Shown here in pieces: positions 10,140 to 21,152 of a DNA stretch of 64,000 nt (its first letter is position 1; each line of letters opens with the position of its first letter). The translations under genes were made by a program, and so were the position numbers. The DNA is from Termitomyces sp. T153. Its lineage: Eukaryota > Basidiomycota > Agaricomycetes > Agaricales > Lyophyllaceae. The stretch is from the NCBI GenBank assembly GCA_018296165.2, contig JACKQL020000006.1, positions 186,001 through 250,000 of the forward strand. The letters run 5' to 3'. Below the pieces are notes generated by a model, which had not been told where the DNA came from, ran no database searches, and worked only from the letters and a program-made list of their open reading frames with translations.

Positions 10140-12640
10140 ACAAGTCTCTAGATTTGGTCTGGGAGCTTCCTTTTGATTGCCTAAGTTTCTGTTTGGTTCT
10201 TCAAAAGGTCTCTTCCCCATCAGTGTCTTGCCACATCCTGTGTTCTTCCTATGCCCCACCCAACTCCTCCAGCACCTCCCCCTGATGCTTTGAGCCCCCA
10301 GGACAATGCCTGGAGTTATTTGTTGTCCCTGGAGACATAGATTCAACTTCCCCAAGCTTCCCTTACCTTCCACACCATTAAACTCACTGGAATCCATCAA
10401 ACCACTAAAGCAGTGTCCCTCTCCCTTTAGGCCTTTCTGGAATGCCTCCCTCTCACTCCTACTCCTACTCCTACTCCTACTCCTCCCCCTTGACCCCCAG
10501 CAGCTGCAGGAAGATTTCCTTCTGCACATATTTTGGATTTTTCAGCACCCCACTCCAAACTTTCTTGCCCTGTGCTTTCTGACATCTTTAATGGGGACTG
10601 TAGAGTTGGGTAGAGTTGGGGAATGTTTCCTCCAGTCTTGCATCACCTATATCTAGTTGAGTGATGAAGCCTTTGCCTAGGGTCTTCTCCTACATGAAGA
10701 TGGGCTGAGCCTTGACTTACACATTGCACAGCTTTTGATGCCCAGGAGGAGTAGAGAGTTTCTCTGGCTGGATGGAATTTGAGAAAGAGTTCCAAGCTGA
10801 GTTCTTTCCTCTTGACTTTGCCAAGACTGCAGCTCTTTCCTTTCAAGACCAAACCCAGTATGGTCAAGGAAAGTGGTCATTTGACAAGTATATTGACTCA
10901 TTCTGTGCCTTGATTGAACAGGCTAAATATCCAGATGGTCTGCAACTCTGCCTAACCTTCTGTGATGGACTCCACCCCTCTCTCATGAATGGTATTGACA
11001 GTATAGCTGAGGGGCACCTAGATAATGAGCATGGCAATACCTGGTACAAGGTGGCATATGGGCAATGGCAGTTGATGGAACTGCAATGTGAGCTGCAGCA
11101 AATGCAACCCTTGATAGCTCCTTTCCTGCATGGCAGGTTCATCCCCCAAGCTCCCCTGTCAGGTTCCGCTGACCTCGGGGGCTCAGCTGCACTGGGCGAG
11201 TCCTTACTAGGTGGGCGTGATCCCCTTGCACTGGTAACCGAACACTCGAAGACATTCCGGGCCCTGGTGGCTTGTGCGGGTAGTTGGGGGAATGTGATCC
11301 AGACAGATCCGGGAAGGTCCGGAGAAGTCGGATTGTGAGGAGACGAGACGGTCTTGGCGGGGTTCAGGCAGAAGGCCGTACGGGAGATTTGTAGAAGCAA
11401 GGGAGTAGGTGGCTGTCTGATCAATGGGAACGGAGCCGGGGTTTGATGGGAGATCATTTGGAGCTGATGGAGTCCGGGACCGAGCAAAGAGTGAGGTTCG
11501 GACCTGGTAAAGGAGTGTTGGGGTCCGTAATCGTAATCGTGGAGTTTGTGAGGTTGTTAAGGTTGATGAAGACTTGGGCACAATGGTCGGACGGAGTCAC
11601 CAAGACAGCGTCAGACAAAATGGGATGGGGTTGATATAGGACAAGAGTAGATTCGAATAGAGATACGAAACAATAACAAGAACGATAACGAAATGGAGAT
11701 GAGGCAAGACCGGGAGACTGAGATAAGACCGGGAGACTGAGGTGAGACCGGGAGACTGAGATAAGGAAACGAGACACAAGACATGAGAAGGAAACAATCA
11801 GACCATAGGTAACGTTAAGCAATATCAAGACTAGGGTACGAAGAGCTACTTGATGACTTATATACTGACTACCGGAGGACTTCGGGGTACGTCAGCTGTG
11901 GCGGCGGGGCTTGGCGGAGGGGGCGGGTGTCGGTTGTGATTGAGGATTGTACCGCGCTGATACGTTGATGGGATCATTGGAGAACGCGGGTTGCCCCGAG
12001 GTTGTTGTGATACTCCAAAATAGGTCAGAGGAACCAGGGTGTTGAGTTGATGATGGGTGGCGAAGATTGGGAACAGCGGGGGTGGTTCTCGGGGTTCGGG
12101 AGGCCCAGGGTAAGTGTCAGTGGCTGCGGGGCAGGCACCGAAGTTGGCCAGGGGGCTGTTGGAGTTAGCCGGAGAGGCATCAGAGTTAGCCAAAGTAGGC
12201 GCGGGGCATGGGCAGAAGTTCGGCGGAGCGTTGGGGTTTTTTTGGGGGTTCGGGGGGTTGATGGACGATGTGCGGGGCTTCGGGGAATGGGTCGTGACAT
12301 CCCCCTTCCACACAAACTCCAGCAACTCCACAAGCAAGTGCAACTCTTCTTATTCCCTCTTATGTTGCTCCCTTCCATACTCCTATGCCCTCCTTACTCT
12401 AAGGAGTCCCAATGGATGTTGATGCCTTTGACAGTGATCCTCTACTTCTCTGTTTACTGTCCTCAAGGGCTAGAATTCTGCTACCTGTCTGCATCAGAGC
12501 AAGAAGAGCTGCTCATCCAACTCCTGGCAGTTCAGGATGCAACAGGAACCCCCTCTTCTAATGCACTTATAGCTGTCCCCTCTAATGAGGTGGCCAATGT
12601 ATCAGAGGAGTTGAAGGAGGATTTTTAAAAAGGCAATGGA
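10140..12640 (+). pseudogene. Family C gag, decayed and split by a solo LTR
   Basis: The capsid-like Retrotrans_gag region lies at about 10690-11100, with WMEFEKEFQAEFFPLDFAK, FDKYIDSFCALIEQAKYP and LQLCLTFCDGLHPSLMNGID, a block order familiar from fungal chromovirus Gag. Upstream is a Pro/Thr run coded by a (ctcctacta-type) microsatellite at 10452-10486. The reading is interrupted at 11156 by a family A solo LTR and resumes at 12305 with PMDVD-like sequence. The zinc knuckle expected near 12450-12490 is degenerate. Many TGA and TAG codons sit where CGA or CAG would be expected, so the gene is dead. Confidence 0.75.
11157..12299 (-). mobile_element. Family A solo LTR, CG-rich, inserted in family C gag
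   Basis: 1143 bp, reading TGTCAGGTTC...GGTCGTGACA on + (LTR in minus orientation). It is flanked by a perfect 5-bp duplication TCCCC (11152-11156 and 12300-12304). On the minus strand it contains gtatataag followed about 30 nt later by agtcttgatattgc, the family A TATA and self-priming motif. Unlike the gag around it, this LTR is full of CG, so it landed recently in already decayed sequence. No internal region remains, so LTR-LTR recombination removed it. Confidence 0.93.
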
Positions 12641-15600
12641 TAACCTATATGCCTCTATTGCCTGGTGCTAATCATTTTGCTCCCCTGTCCATAGAATCAA
12701 ATATATTGGTTGCTGCCTTTGATACTGTGCCTGAAATGATAAGCCCCTCAGATGTACAAATCTCTCCTCAGCTAAAGTCTCTGCTGGAAACACACCTCCT
12801 AACCCACACCTCCAGATTCCTGCATGGCAATGCTGTCTCCCCCATTGCTACATTGTTGCTTCCACCCCTTTTGCCAACTCCTTGAAGCTACAGATAGAAT
12901 TAAAGACAACAGAAACCCAGCAGACCTGAAGTGTAGTTGCCCTGCTTGACAGTAGGGCAATGGGCCTCTTCCTTGACACAGACTATGTACAATGACATCA
13001 TTTCACCACTTGCTCCCTATCTTGTCCTATCCCCATGTACAATGTTGATGGCATGCTCAATGAAGCTGGCTCTATTTGCTCTGTGGTAGACCTGGTTCTC
13101 CAATACCAAGACCACTCTGAACAAGCCACTTTTGCTGTCACTAGTTTGAGAAAAGAAGACATGATCTTGGGGTTCACCTGGTTATGCAAACATGACTCTG
13201 AGATTGACTAGACTAAGGGTGAGGTGAAGATGAGCTGCTGCCCTTCTCATTGCATGACTTGTGCCAAAGAAGCCCATAAGAAGCATAGAGCAAGAGTTTG
13301 TGAGTGTGCTGCCATGTGTGCCTATCATGCTGGGCATCTCCCTTATGCTGATCTTGACCTCTTGAATCCCCCCCCCCCTCTGGCATTCCCCCATAGAGAG
13401 GTCCTCTATAAAGATGTTCAAGGTGTTGGGTGTGAACATTAGGAGGAAGATGAATGTGAAGGAGCATTCACTGGTGTTATAAACCCTGAGTCTTTAGACA
13501 GAACCATTGAGGTAGGTGATAGAATCTCTGCTACAAACTTCTGCCCCCCTCCTACAGTAGCAGAGATTCAGGCCAGTCAGACCATGTTCCAACATCTAGC
13601 CAAGGCATTTGCAGCAAACTTCCAGCCCAGGCCTTTTCTTAGCACAGTCCTCAATCACCTCCATGATTTGGAGGATATATTCTCTAAAGCATCCTTTGGT
13701 TCACTTCCAGAGTGCAAGCAGTAGGATCATGCAATTGGGGCAGGGAATAATGACAACATTGTTCTCCTCAAACCTGAGCTCTTTGCTATTTGTGCTCTAG
13801 AAGGAGTTGTGGTCTAAGAGGATGAGGCAAACATCCTCAGAGACATCCAAAGAGGGAACCAAGAGGGTGCACAAGAAGATGCAGTTGCCCAAGCAACACA
13901 GGCCTTATAAGCTCAATGAGCAAGTGAAGTTAAGTCTGTGCATGCAGATGAGTGGGGTCTTCAGGATGGACTTCTAACCTTCCAAGGATGCATCTATGTG
14001 CTTAACATTCCAGAACTTTGTCAATACATTGTAGAGCAACACCACAACTCTTGGGTAGCTGGACATCTTGGAAGGTGAAAGACACTGGAGCTGGTATCCT
14101 GGAATTACTGGTGGCCTCACATTTCCCAATACATAGGCACCTACACTAGCACCTGTAATCTCTGCCTCTGCACCAAGCCTTGTTGCCAGGCACCCATGTG
14201 ACAGCTCCACCCTCTCTCCCTATTTCAGCTGCTCACTGGAGTGTTGTATCAGTGGATTTCATTGTGGAACTCCCAGATGCTCATGGGTACAATGCTGTGA
14301 TGGTAGTGGTGGACCTCTATGGTAAACAGGCCCACTTCATCCTTATCCACACAACATGCTCTGCCTTGGGAGTGGCTAGCCTGTATTGGAAAAATGTCTG
14401 AAAGCTTCATGGTCTGTCAGATGGGTACATCTCAGACCAAGGCCCCCAGTTTGTGGCAGAATTCACTCAGGAACTGTATCACCTGCTGAGTGAAGCTCCA
14501 TACTACCATGGCCTATCACCCTCAGTCAGATGGGCAGACAGAATGTGTTAATCAGGAACTGGAACAGGATCTCTGCCTGTTTTGTAATGAGAGGCAGGAT
14601 GATTGGAATGAGCTTCTGCCAGATGCTGAGTTCCAGTACAACAATCACATTCAATCTTCCATGCAGATGACTCCATTCTTCCTGGATACTGGCTGTCATG
14701 ACCCTATCATTTCACCAAATCTTCTTCTCAGCCACCTCTATTTGGTCCAGACATGTTTCAGATGGCCTCCATGTCCCAGATAACTTCCATGTCCCAGATC
14801 ACTTCCCTGTCTTGGACTGCACCCACTGTCTCTGATCACATCCCTGATCACACCCACTGCCTCTGATCACATCATCAATCACACCCACTGTTTCTGATCA
14901 TATCCCTGATCACACACACTGTCTTTGATTATATCCCTGATCACACACACTGTCTCTGATTACATCCCTGATTACATCCACTGACTCTGATCATATCCAC
15001 TATCCCTAATCACACCCAGTGTCTGTTTTAGACCTTCCTTATCTTAGACATTTCTGCTCTTGGCCTCTCCCAATCTTAGACCTGTCTGAGACTATGTCTT
15101 GGCTTCCCCTTTAGGTATTAGCCTACTTGTATATAAGCTCTCTTACTCTGTAGCTACCACCCCAGCCTTGACATTACCTGATATCTTGTTTGTGTTCTGT
15201 TATTATCTGATCTTCTCTTAATCTATTGCTCTCTCTCATTTCTTAGTTTTTTGGTTTCTTTCCCTATTTATATACTTGTTGTTGGCATTACCTCCCCAAG
15301 GTGGTTTTGGCTGCTGTAAGAGTGCCCCTCCAGGACTGTAGTCCTGACACTGGTAGGCACCCCCACATGGGATTTGAACCTCAGATGCTCCCCTCTAAGA
15401 ATGACTCCATCAACAAGTTTGTGGACAGGATGAAGAGGGCACAGGAGGTAGCAAAGGCTGCATTGATAAAGGCCAAGGATGACATGGCATGGTACTATGA
15501 TTGCCATCAGACACCAGCCCCTGTTTACAAGCTGAAAGACCATGTGTACTTGAATAGCTCAGACATTAAGACAATAAGGCCATTACAGAAGCTGTCACAT

Positions 15601-16045
15601 TGTCATCTGGGCCCCTTCATGGTGGAGAAGAAGGTAGGGCCTTTAGCATACTGACTCAAGCTCCTAACAGGCATATGCCAATTGCACCCAGTCTTTAATA
15701 TTGTCAAGCTGTTCCCAGCTCCAGAGGATCCAATCTCTAGCCTCCATCCTAAGCCAACCCCCACCACTAGTCCTGGTCAATAATGAGGAGGAGTATAAAG
15801 TGGAGGAAATCTTGGATAGCAGGATGTTCCAGGGAAGCTGCAGTTCAAGGTGAAATGGAAGGGATATGGCATTGAGGACATCTTTTGGGAACCACAGGCC
15901 AATGTATGTGCACCAGCCCTGGTCTGGGACTTCTATCACAGGCATCCCAATGCTCCAAAATCCATCCAAGGCATTGACCCCATCTCAGCAGCCAATCAGG
16001 CAATCCACAATTTTTTCTATCTAGTGTGTCAAGATGCCACATGCT
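12640..16045 (+). pseudogene. Family C pol: protease, integrase and chromodomain, RT/RNase H deleted
   Basis: The protease start is visible near 12930-12970 as ALLDSRAMGLF (DSG altered to DSR). At 13650-13760 the text goes from the LHDLEDIFSKASFGSLPE block, which normally precedes RT, directly to DNIVLLKPELFAI, which normally follows RNase H. The whole RT-RNase H section is therefore absent. Integrase follows: GHLGR...ELVSWNYWWPHISQYIG at about 14060-14150, the first catalytic Asp region near 14240, YISDQGPQFVAEF near 14430, and HPQSDGQTECVNQELEQ near 14510-14560. It is split at 14693 by a solo LTR and resumes with DTGRHPHMGFEP. A chromodomain (FKVKWKGYGIEDIFWEP, about 15845-15895) ends the gene. 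Numerous stops are present. Confidence 0.85.
14694..15349 (+). mobile_element. Family D solo LTR inside family C integrase
   Basis: 656 bp, TGTCATGACC...GTCCTGACA. The target duplication is CTGGC (14689-14693) / CTGGT (15350-15354), differing by one C/T. The integrase text rejoins across the insertion at the LDTG motif, confirming both boundaries. The interior holds an array of short repeats (gatcacatccctgatcacacc type, about 14815-15015), a TATA at about 15129 and a cttgacattac motif about 30 nt downstream. Confidence 0.9.
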
Positions 16046-16058
16046 AGAGAGGGGGTGA

Positions 16059-16497
16059 TGTCAGGGGACACTCCATTTGTCCCTCTGACTCCTCCTCCAG
16101 TTCTTGTTGGATTCTCCCAATTATAGTTTTCCTTTATTCTTCTTTCTTTTTCCTATCTATTGGTCCTAGTTTTAGCCTTTATGCTGCACTGATTCTCTGT
16201 CAATAATTTGGACAAGTGTGGCCCCTTTGGCACAGCCACCAGCTTATGTAACTGCTGACCAATTGCTGACACATCACTTTTGTTTTTTCTCTGTGATGTT
16301 GTATAGTTGTTTCTCACACTTTTGAAGCCTCTGAAGCATCACACCTGGCCTAAAGAATCTCCAGACTTGTTCTCTTTGGATCTCCCTCTTCCAGGTGAGT
16401 AGCTATGTCAGTAGACACTGTACAGTACTGAATTGACTTTAGATCTCCTTCTGCCAGTTGTGTGACTGAGCCACAGCCTTTAGAGATTGCCCTTACA
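16059..16497 (+). mobile_element. Family C 3' LTR
   Basis: 439 bp, starting TGTCAGGGGACAC directly after the purine tract agagagggggtga and ending gcccttaca. It shares its second half with the 5' LTR at 9900-10134. The chromodomain stop lies only ~15 bp upstream, so this family has no extra gene between pol and the 3' LTR. Confidence 0.8.
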
Positions 16498-17424
16498 TGA
16501 GCAGTATGTGCACTGGGACTAGGACTAGGACTGTATTGCACTAAGGACAGGCTGGCCAAGGAGGGAGTAATCCTCTAAGTGGGTTTGGCTATACAGTGGG
16601 AGGTTGCAGAGACCCAGGGCAAGGGTTACAAGAAAGTGATTCTCAAACTTCACACCACCATTCATGCTGTGTTAGGGACCACCAGCCCCAGGAGGTGGTG
16701 GAAGACCTGGATGGAGACCACCCTACCCAAGTTGAGGACCATCATCACCCCCAGAAGAGGGCCCTCCAGATCCAATCTGCATATTTTATACAGTAGCACA
16801 GTATGGTGGGGATGGGCACAAATGTAAGAAAGTCCTTATTTTGATAAGGTGGTTCTTAACATGCTGGAGCAGTTTCCCTTGGGACTGCAGACACCAAAAC
16901 AGTGGTCATCTTCTCTGCAGACCATGCAGCAGATTTGACAACTGGAACCATTGCAATCTCTGGAATCAGCCAAGTAAAGTGTCTTAATATTTGGAGGAAG
17001 AGGATCATGACATGGACACTTTAGTGGATGGCCAAAAGGATCCAGAGCTGGATGAGCTAGAGTTTGGGGTAGCTGATGTGAAGGCAGATCCAAATAGGCA
17101 GGTGGCTAGCTGGCCCATGCACTTGTGAATGAGGTCCAACTGAAAAAGGCAAAACTTCTTGTCAAGGATCTGATCATGCTAGTCCTTAACATGGACATTC
17201 TCCCAGCACTAGAGATAAGTGTACCAAATGTACATGTCATATGTAAGGTATGCACAGAAGTTCTTACAAAAGTTGTGGTGCTGATGGATGTGGTATAGTG
17301 AGCATGATAGGCACCAGCTATCTGACCAGTGACTGCTCCACCAATATGGCCATTGGAAACAGCCCTGAGGCAGTGGTAAATCACCAAAATGAGCATTATG
17401 AAGGCTTGGATGAATTCTAGTGGA
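16498..17424. other. Unidentified CG-poor sequence
   Basis: Open stretches occur on + (16579-16827 and a Val/Leu-rich stretch near 17110-17300) and on - (16836-17093, 17106-17396), but all are interrupted and I cannot assign a family. It is probably the left half of whatever the family D LTR at 17425 interrupted, since text on the other side (18095 onward) is equally gene-like. Confidence 0.35.
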
Positions 17425-18089
17425 TGTCAGGATCCCTTGACCCTGGGGGGGCTGCTACAGAGCAAAAGAACCACCTGGGCAGACTTGATAGCCAACAAGT
17501 ATGTGGTTGAGTTGAGAAATAAGAGAACTGGGAAAGATAAACCTGGAAACTGATAGATTGAAGAGAAAGAGACAGGAGGATGAACACAAATAAAAAGCAG
17601 ACACAATAGGTAATCTCAAGACTGGAGTGTAGCTACAGACTAGGGGACCTTATATAGCTGTAGGACACTACCAAAAGGGGAAGCTGGAAGTGATCTAAAT
17701 CAGGCGCAGGTGATTTAACACAAGTGGAAATGATCTAAGTCAGGTGGAAGTGATCTAAGTCAGGTGGAAGTAATTTGAGTCAGGTGGAAGTAATCTAAGT
17801 CATAGCAGAAAGTGATTTAAATCATGAGGAAGTAATGTGGAACAAGGGAAGCAATCCTGGAAGCAATCTGGGACAGGTGAAAGTGATCTAGAACCTGTGG
17901 AAGTGATCTGGGCCTAAAGAAATGATCTGGAACAGGAAAAGCAGTCTCAAGGGTGGCTAAAACCTGGATGTGGCTGAAGCAGGACTGTGGCTGAGATCTG
18001 GGGGTGTGGCTGAGATCCAGAGAGGGATTGTGTAGAATCTAAGGTTGGATAATGGTGAAGGGAAGAGGGAAATGGTATGGGTCCTGACA
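17425..18089 (-). mobile_element. Family D solo LTR, inverted
   Basis: 665 bp, TGTCAGGATC...GGTCCTGACA, with perfect target duplication GTGGA (17420-17424 and 18090-18094). About 17690-17830 is a tandem array of ~20-bp units (ggtggaagtgatctaagtca). On the minus strand it reads agtcttgagattac, the same transcript-start motif as family A. The repeat array and ends match the LTR at 14694-15349. Confidence 0.92.
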
Positions 18090-18183
18090 GTGGATTCTAG
18101 TCTTTCTATTTGCTGAGGTCAAACTTGGCACTCAACAGTTGTAGTTCACCTGATGTGAAGAGGGATATTAAGGTATCACCATG

Positions 18184-19240
18184 TCAATTTGGAGCAGACC
18201 TTGCCTTGTGACAGGCCTCATTGGTGAGAAAGTCAAGGAGAATGTAATCTGTCCACCCTACATTCAATGCACACTGGATACAGATTGAGATAGCTAGCAC
18301 ATTTAGATTAAGAGAAGCTGATGTCTCAGGGGGTGCATTAAAGAATGTGTGAGAGTTCCCAAGGCTGAGGAGATTGGCCATGATGGATGAGGGTGGCACT
18401 GGGGCAGGATGCAAGGTCAATGTAAGAGGAAACTGTCTGGGACCAGAAGACAGTTCTTGACTCACAGGGAGAGTGGATGGCAGTAAGGCTAGAACTGCCA
18501 AAAATGGGTGAGCATAGGAAGTGGTGTAATCACAGAAATGTTGGAATTTCTCTGCTGAATGGCTGGGATTAGCCTGAGGCAGTGCCCTGAATAGTGCTGG
18601 AAGGGAGAGGGAGTTCTCCCAATTACAAGCTGTAGCCACAGTGGGAGGAACCAAAGTAATGAGGGAAGCTCCAGCCCCAGATCTGGGTAGGCAGACACCA
18701 GCAGTGAATGAAGCCAGGTGGTGGGCTTAGGAAGTGTGCTGGGCAATGCCTGCCTCAAAAGTCTGAAGTAGATCCTGCAGAGCAGTCTGGGAAATGGAGA
18801 TGGTTATGGACTCTATTGGGGGTAGAGCCAGGTGAGTTGGGTTGGATGGTAGAATGGAAAGATCATAAAGATGGAGAAAGATGTTGACTTCCTGTGCTGA
18901 GATCTGCTCTGAAGGGGAACAAAGCAGATGCTTGTTGGATCAGCACTGCACTGCCCAGATTGGCCATGCTTGGGGTTCCCAATGCTGATTATTGGAGAAG
19001 GCAAGAAGGGAGTGATTGTGCAACCCCAGAGTCTTTGCTGTTATCCATTGTGGAATCCTGAGTGTCATCTGAGTCATCATCATAGTCAAGATCCTCATCC
19101 CCTTTGGTGAGGTCCTGAATGGAGGGTCTGATGCAGGAGGACCTGTGCAAGGACACAAGGAGAGATCTCTACTGAGAACAAGTCCAAGGGCAAGAACAAG
19201 AAGAATTGGTGGGTGCTGTAGAGCCAGACATGGTCACATC
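18184..19240 (-). pseudogene. Unidentified minus-strand gene, nearly open
   Basis: A coherent protein-like reading runs from about 18910 to 18184 with a single TAA (near 18727). It contains NIFLHLYDLSILPSNPTH, TALQDLLQTFEAGIAQ, LSLPALFRALPQANPSH and GWTDYILLDFLTNEACH. Upstream (about 19020-19130) another open piece is strongly acidic (GDEDLDYDDDSDDTQDS), and a likely start ATG lies at about 19230, so the gene probably has two or more introns; a CCCCTTCAG acceptor lies just upstream of the long open part. I do not recognise the family. It could be an antisense cargo gene of a decayed retrotransposon, by analogy with families A and B, or a host gene. Confidence 0.45.
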
Positions 19241-19469
19241 AAGGGAAGAATAATGGATATTAGGGCAAGGAGATGTAAGGAGTGTTCAAAACCAGTGTCC
19301 AGGATGCAGTACCAGAAGGAGGAGTGGAAGAGAGTAATGCAGAGAGGTTCAAATACACAGGATGGTACTGGTGTGGTTCCAAGGGGCTCCAGGACATGTG
19401 ACCACATCACACAATCCAAAATGTGTTTTGCTCTCATCCTCTACCTCCATCCAGTGAACTTCTAAACAC

Positions 19470-20070
19470 AGAAAATCCTAGGAAACAGTGCAGTGCATTC
19501 TCACATATGCTCCAACTTAAAAGTATGCAACTGTATTGAAGGTATCCAGATTAAACCTGAGGCCCAATCTTTGGCAGTACTTGGGGCTATAAACTAATAC
19601 AGGAAGAAGAAGCCCTCATTCACCTTCACAACATCCTTACAGATCTGAATAGAATTGCCTTTCACTGTCAATGCTTCTCCTCATTAATGGTATTCTTGCT
19701 TGCCTATGGCAATTGGATCACAGAAACAGATATCTAGTCAATCATGAGGATCTTGTTGGATTTCATACAAAGATACATTCCCTACATTGGATTGACTTTC
19801 AGATTCACTTTCTTTATGAAGGATAGAGGCTCTCAAAAACAGCCATGAAGAAGGCAAATTAGGCAGTGCATATTGATTCATGATGATGTCCAATGCCCAA
19901 AATTTAAGTTAGCTCATTGGATGCTTATACAAAAGATAGACAGCCTGAAAATTGACATTGAATGCTTTGCAGCCTGTTTATGGGATTAAAAGGAGCAGCT
20001 CTCCCTTGACTTTGAGGATGTGGCATGCAGTAAGTCTTTTGATCTTGCCAATTACAAGCTTGATATTAAT
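19470..20070 (+). pseudogene. Cytochrome P450 pseudogene, N-side part
   Basis: 19606-19738 reads EEALIHLHNILTDLNRIAFH then SSLMVFLLAYGNWIT, which resembles the segment before the I helix of fungal P450s (LxNLLxDP...HxxRFxASLxxxxxYGxxI). The text continues with many stops up to the TTAAT target site of element A2. The right-hand part of the gene resumes at 30187. P450s are ER-anchored haem monooxygenases; the substrate is unknown. The copy is CG-depleted and dead. Confidence 0.55.
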
Positions 20071-21119
20071 TGTCACAATCTGCTCCCACACCCCCAGACC
20101 TCCTCCCAGGTCACCCTGCCTTCCTGGAGCACTCCCCAGTGCTCACCCCAACCCACCCCAACCTTGTTGACCCACAGCGCCTGCCCCAGCTAACTCTGAC
20201 GCTTTCTTGGCAAATCCCAATGTTCTTCTAGCAAACCCTGACACATCCCCTATGGGCTTTGTCAGCTCCTCCTCTCACTTACAAGGCCTCCAAGCCCCTC
20301 CAACACTTCCCCTGACTTGGGCAGTCATTGACCAACCATCCCCACAACTTACATGATCCCTCCAGAGTTCCCCAATAACTGCAGGACAGATTGCATTCCC
20401 ATCAGAATATCACTGCAGCCTACCCTCCAATCAGAACTGACACTCATCAACCCCACACAGTTGTAACAAACCCCACTGTCACACCCCCAACCCCCAGAGA
20501 ATGTCCAGTAGTTAGTATATAAAGATGTAGAGTAGCATCCATGACCTTAGTCTTGATATTGCATTAACTGGTTACTTGTGTTTTGTGTTTCTCTCTATTC
20601 CTTCTCCATTTCTATTTTTAGTCTCTAATCTATTTCTCCTCTCAGTTCTGTCTTGTCTTGTCTCCATCTTGCCTTGACTATCTCTATTTCCTTTGTTAAG
20701 TCCCTTTGATCTCAGATGCTATTACAAACTCTGTGCATGTGCTACAACCCTCAAACATTCTTACAACAACTCCAAACCTCACTCCCCACTCAGCCCCAGA
20801 ACCCCTCAGTCTTGATTGATCCCCCATCAAACTCCAGCTCTGCTCCCATCACTTGCAAAGCCTCTGCTTACCCTGCAGTTTATTTATGCACTCACAAACT
20901 TATTCCTGATGCCTGCCCAAGCCCAACATTTAATATACTTGGTCTTAGACTTCTCTGAACCACTCTGGACTTGCTTGGACTGCTTCCCTTGACTCCTCCT
21001 TGCAAGCCCCTACAGCCCGCATCACCTCCAGAGTGCTAGGTTATAAGCACAGGACATTGCATCTGCCTAGTAAGGACTCACCAGTGTAGCTGAGCCCCCA
21101 TAGTCAGTGGAACCTGACA
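20071..21119 (+). mobile_element. A2 5' LTR
   Basis: 1049 bp, TGTCACAATC...AACCTGACA. A TATA (gtatataaag, about 20517) is followed by agtcttgatatt at 20549-20560, complementary to the primer site right after the LTR (21120-21132). Confidence 0.9.
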
Positions 21120-21132
21120 TAATATCAAGACT
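21120..21132 (+). promoter_or_regulatory. A2 primer-binding site complementary to the mRNA 5' end
   Basis: taatatcaagact begins immediately after the LTR and pairs with agtcttgatatt at 20549-20560. It does not look like a tRNA 3' end complement (no TGG start). Confidence 0.75.
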
Positions 21133-21152
21133 CCCCCCTTATCCTGTTCTCA

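Noticed and set aside
15360..15385. tRNA-like B box (gggatttgaacc).
   Set aside because: It lies in family C integrase coding text (MGFEP motif), and no cloverleaf can be formed around it.
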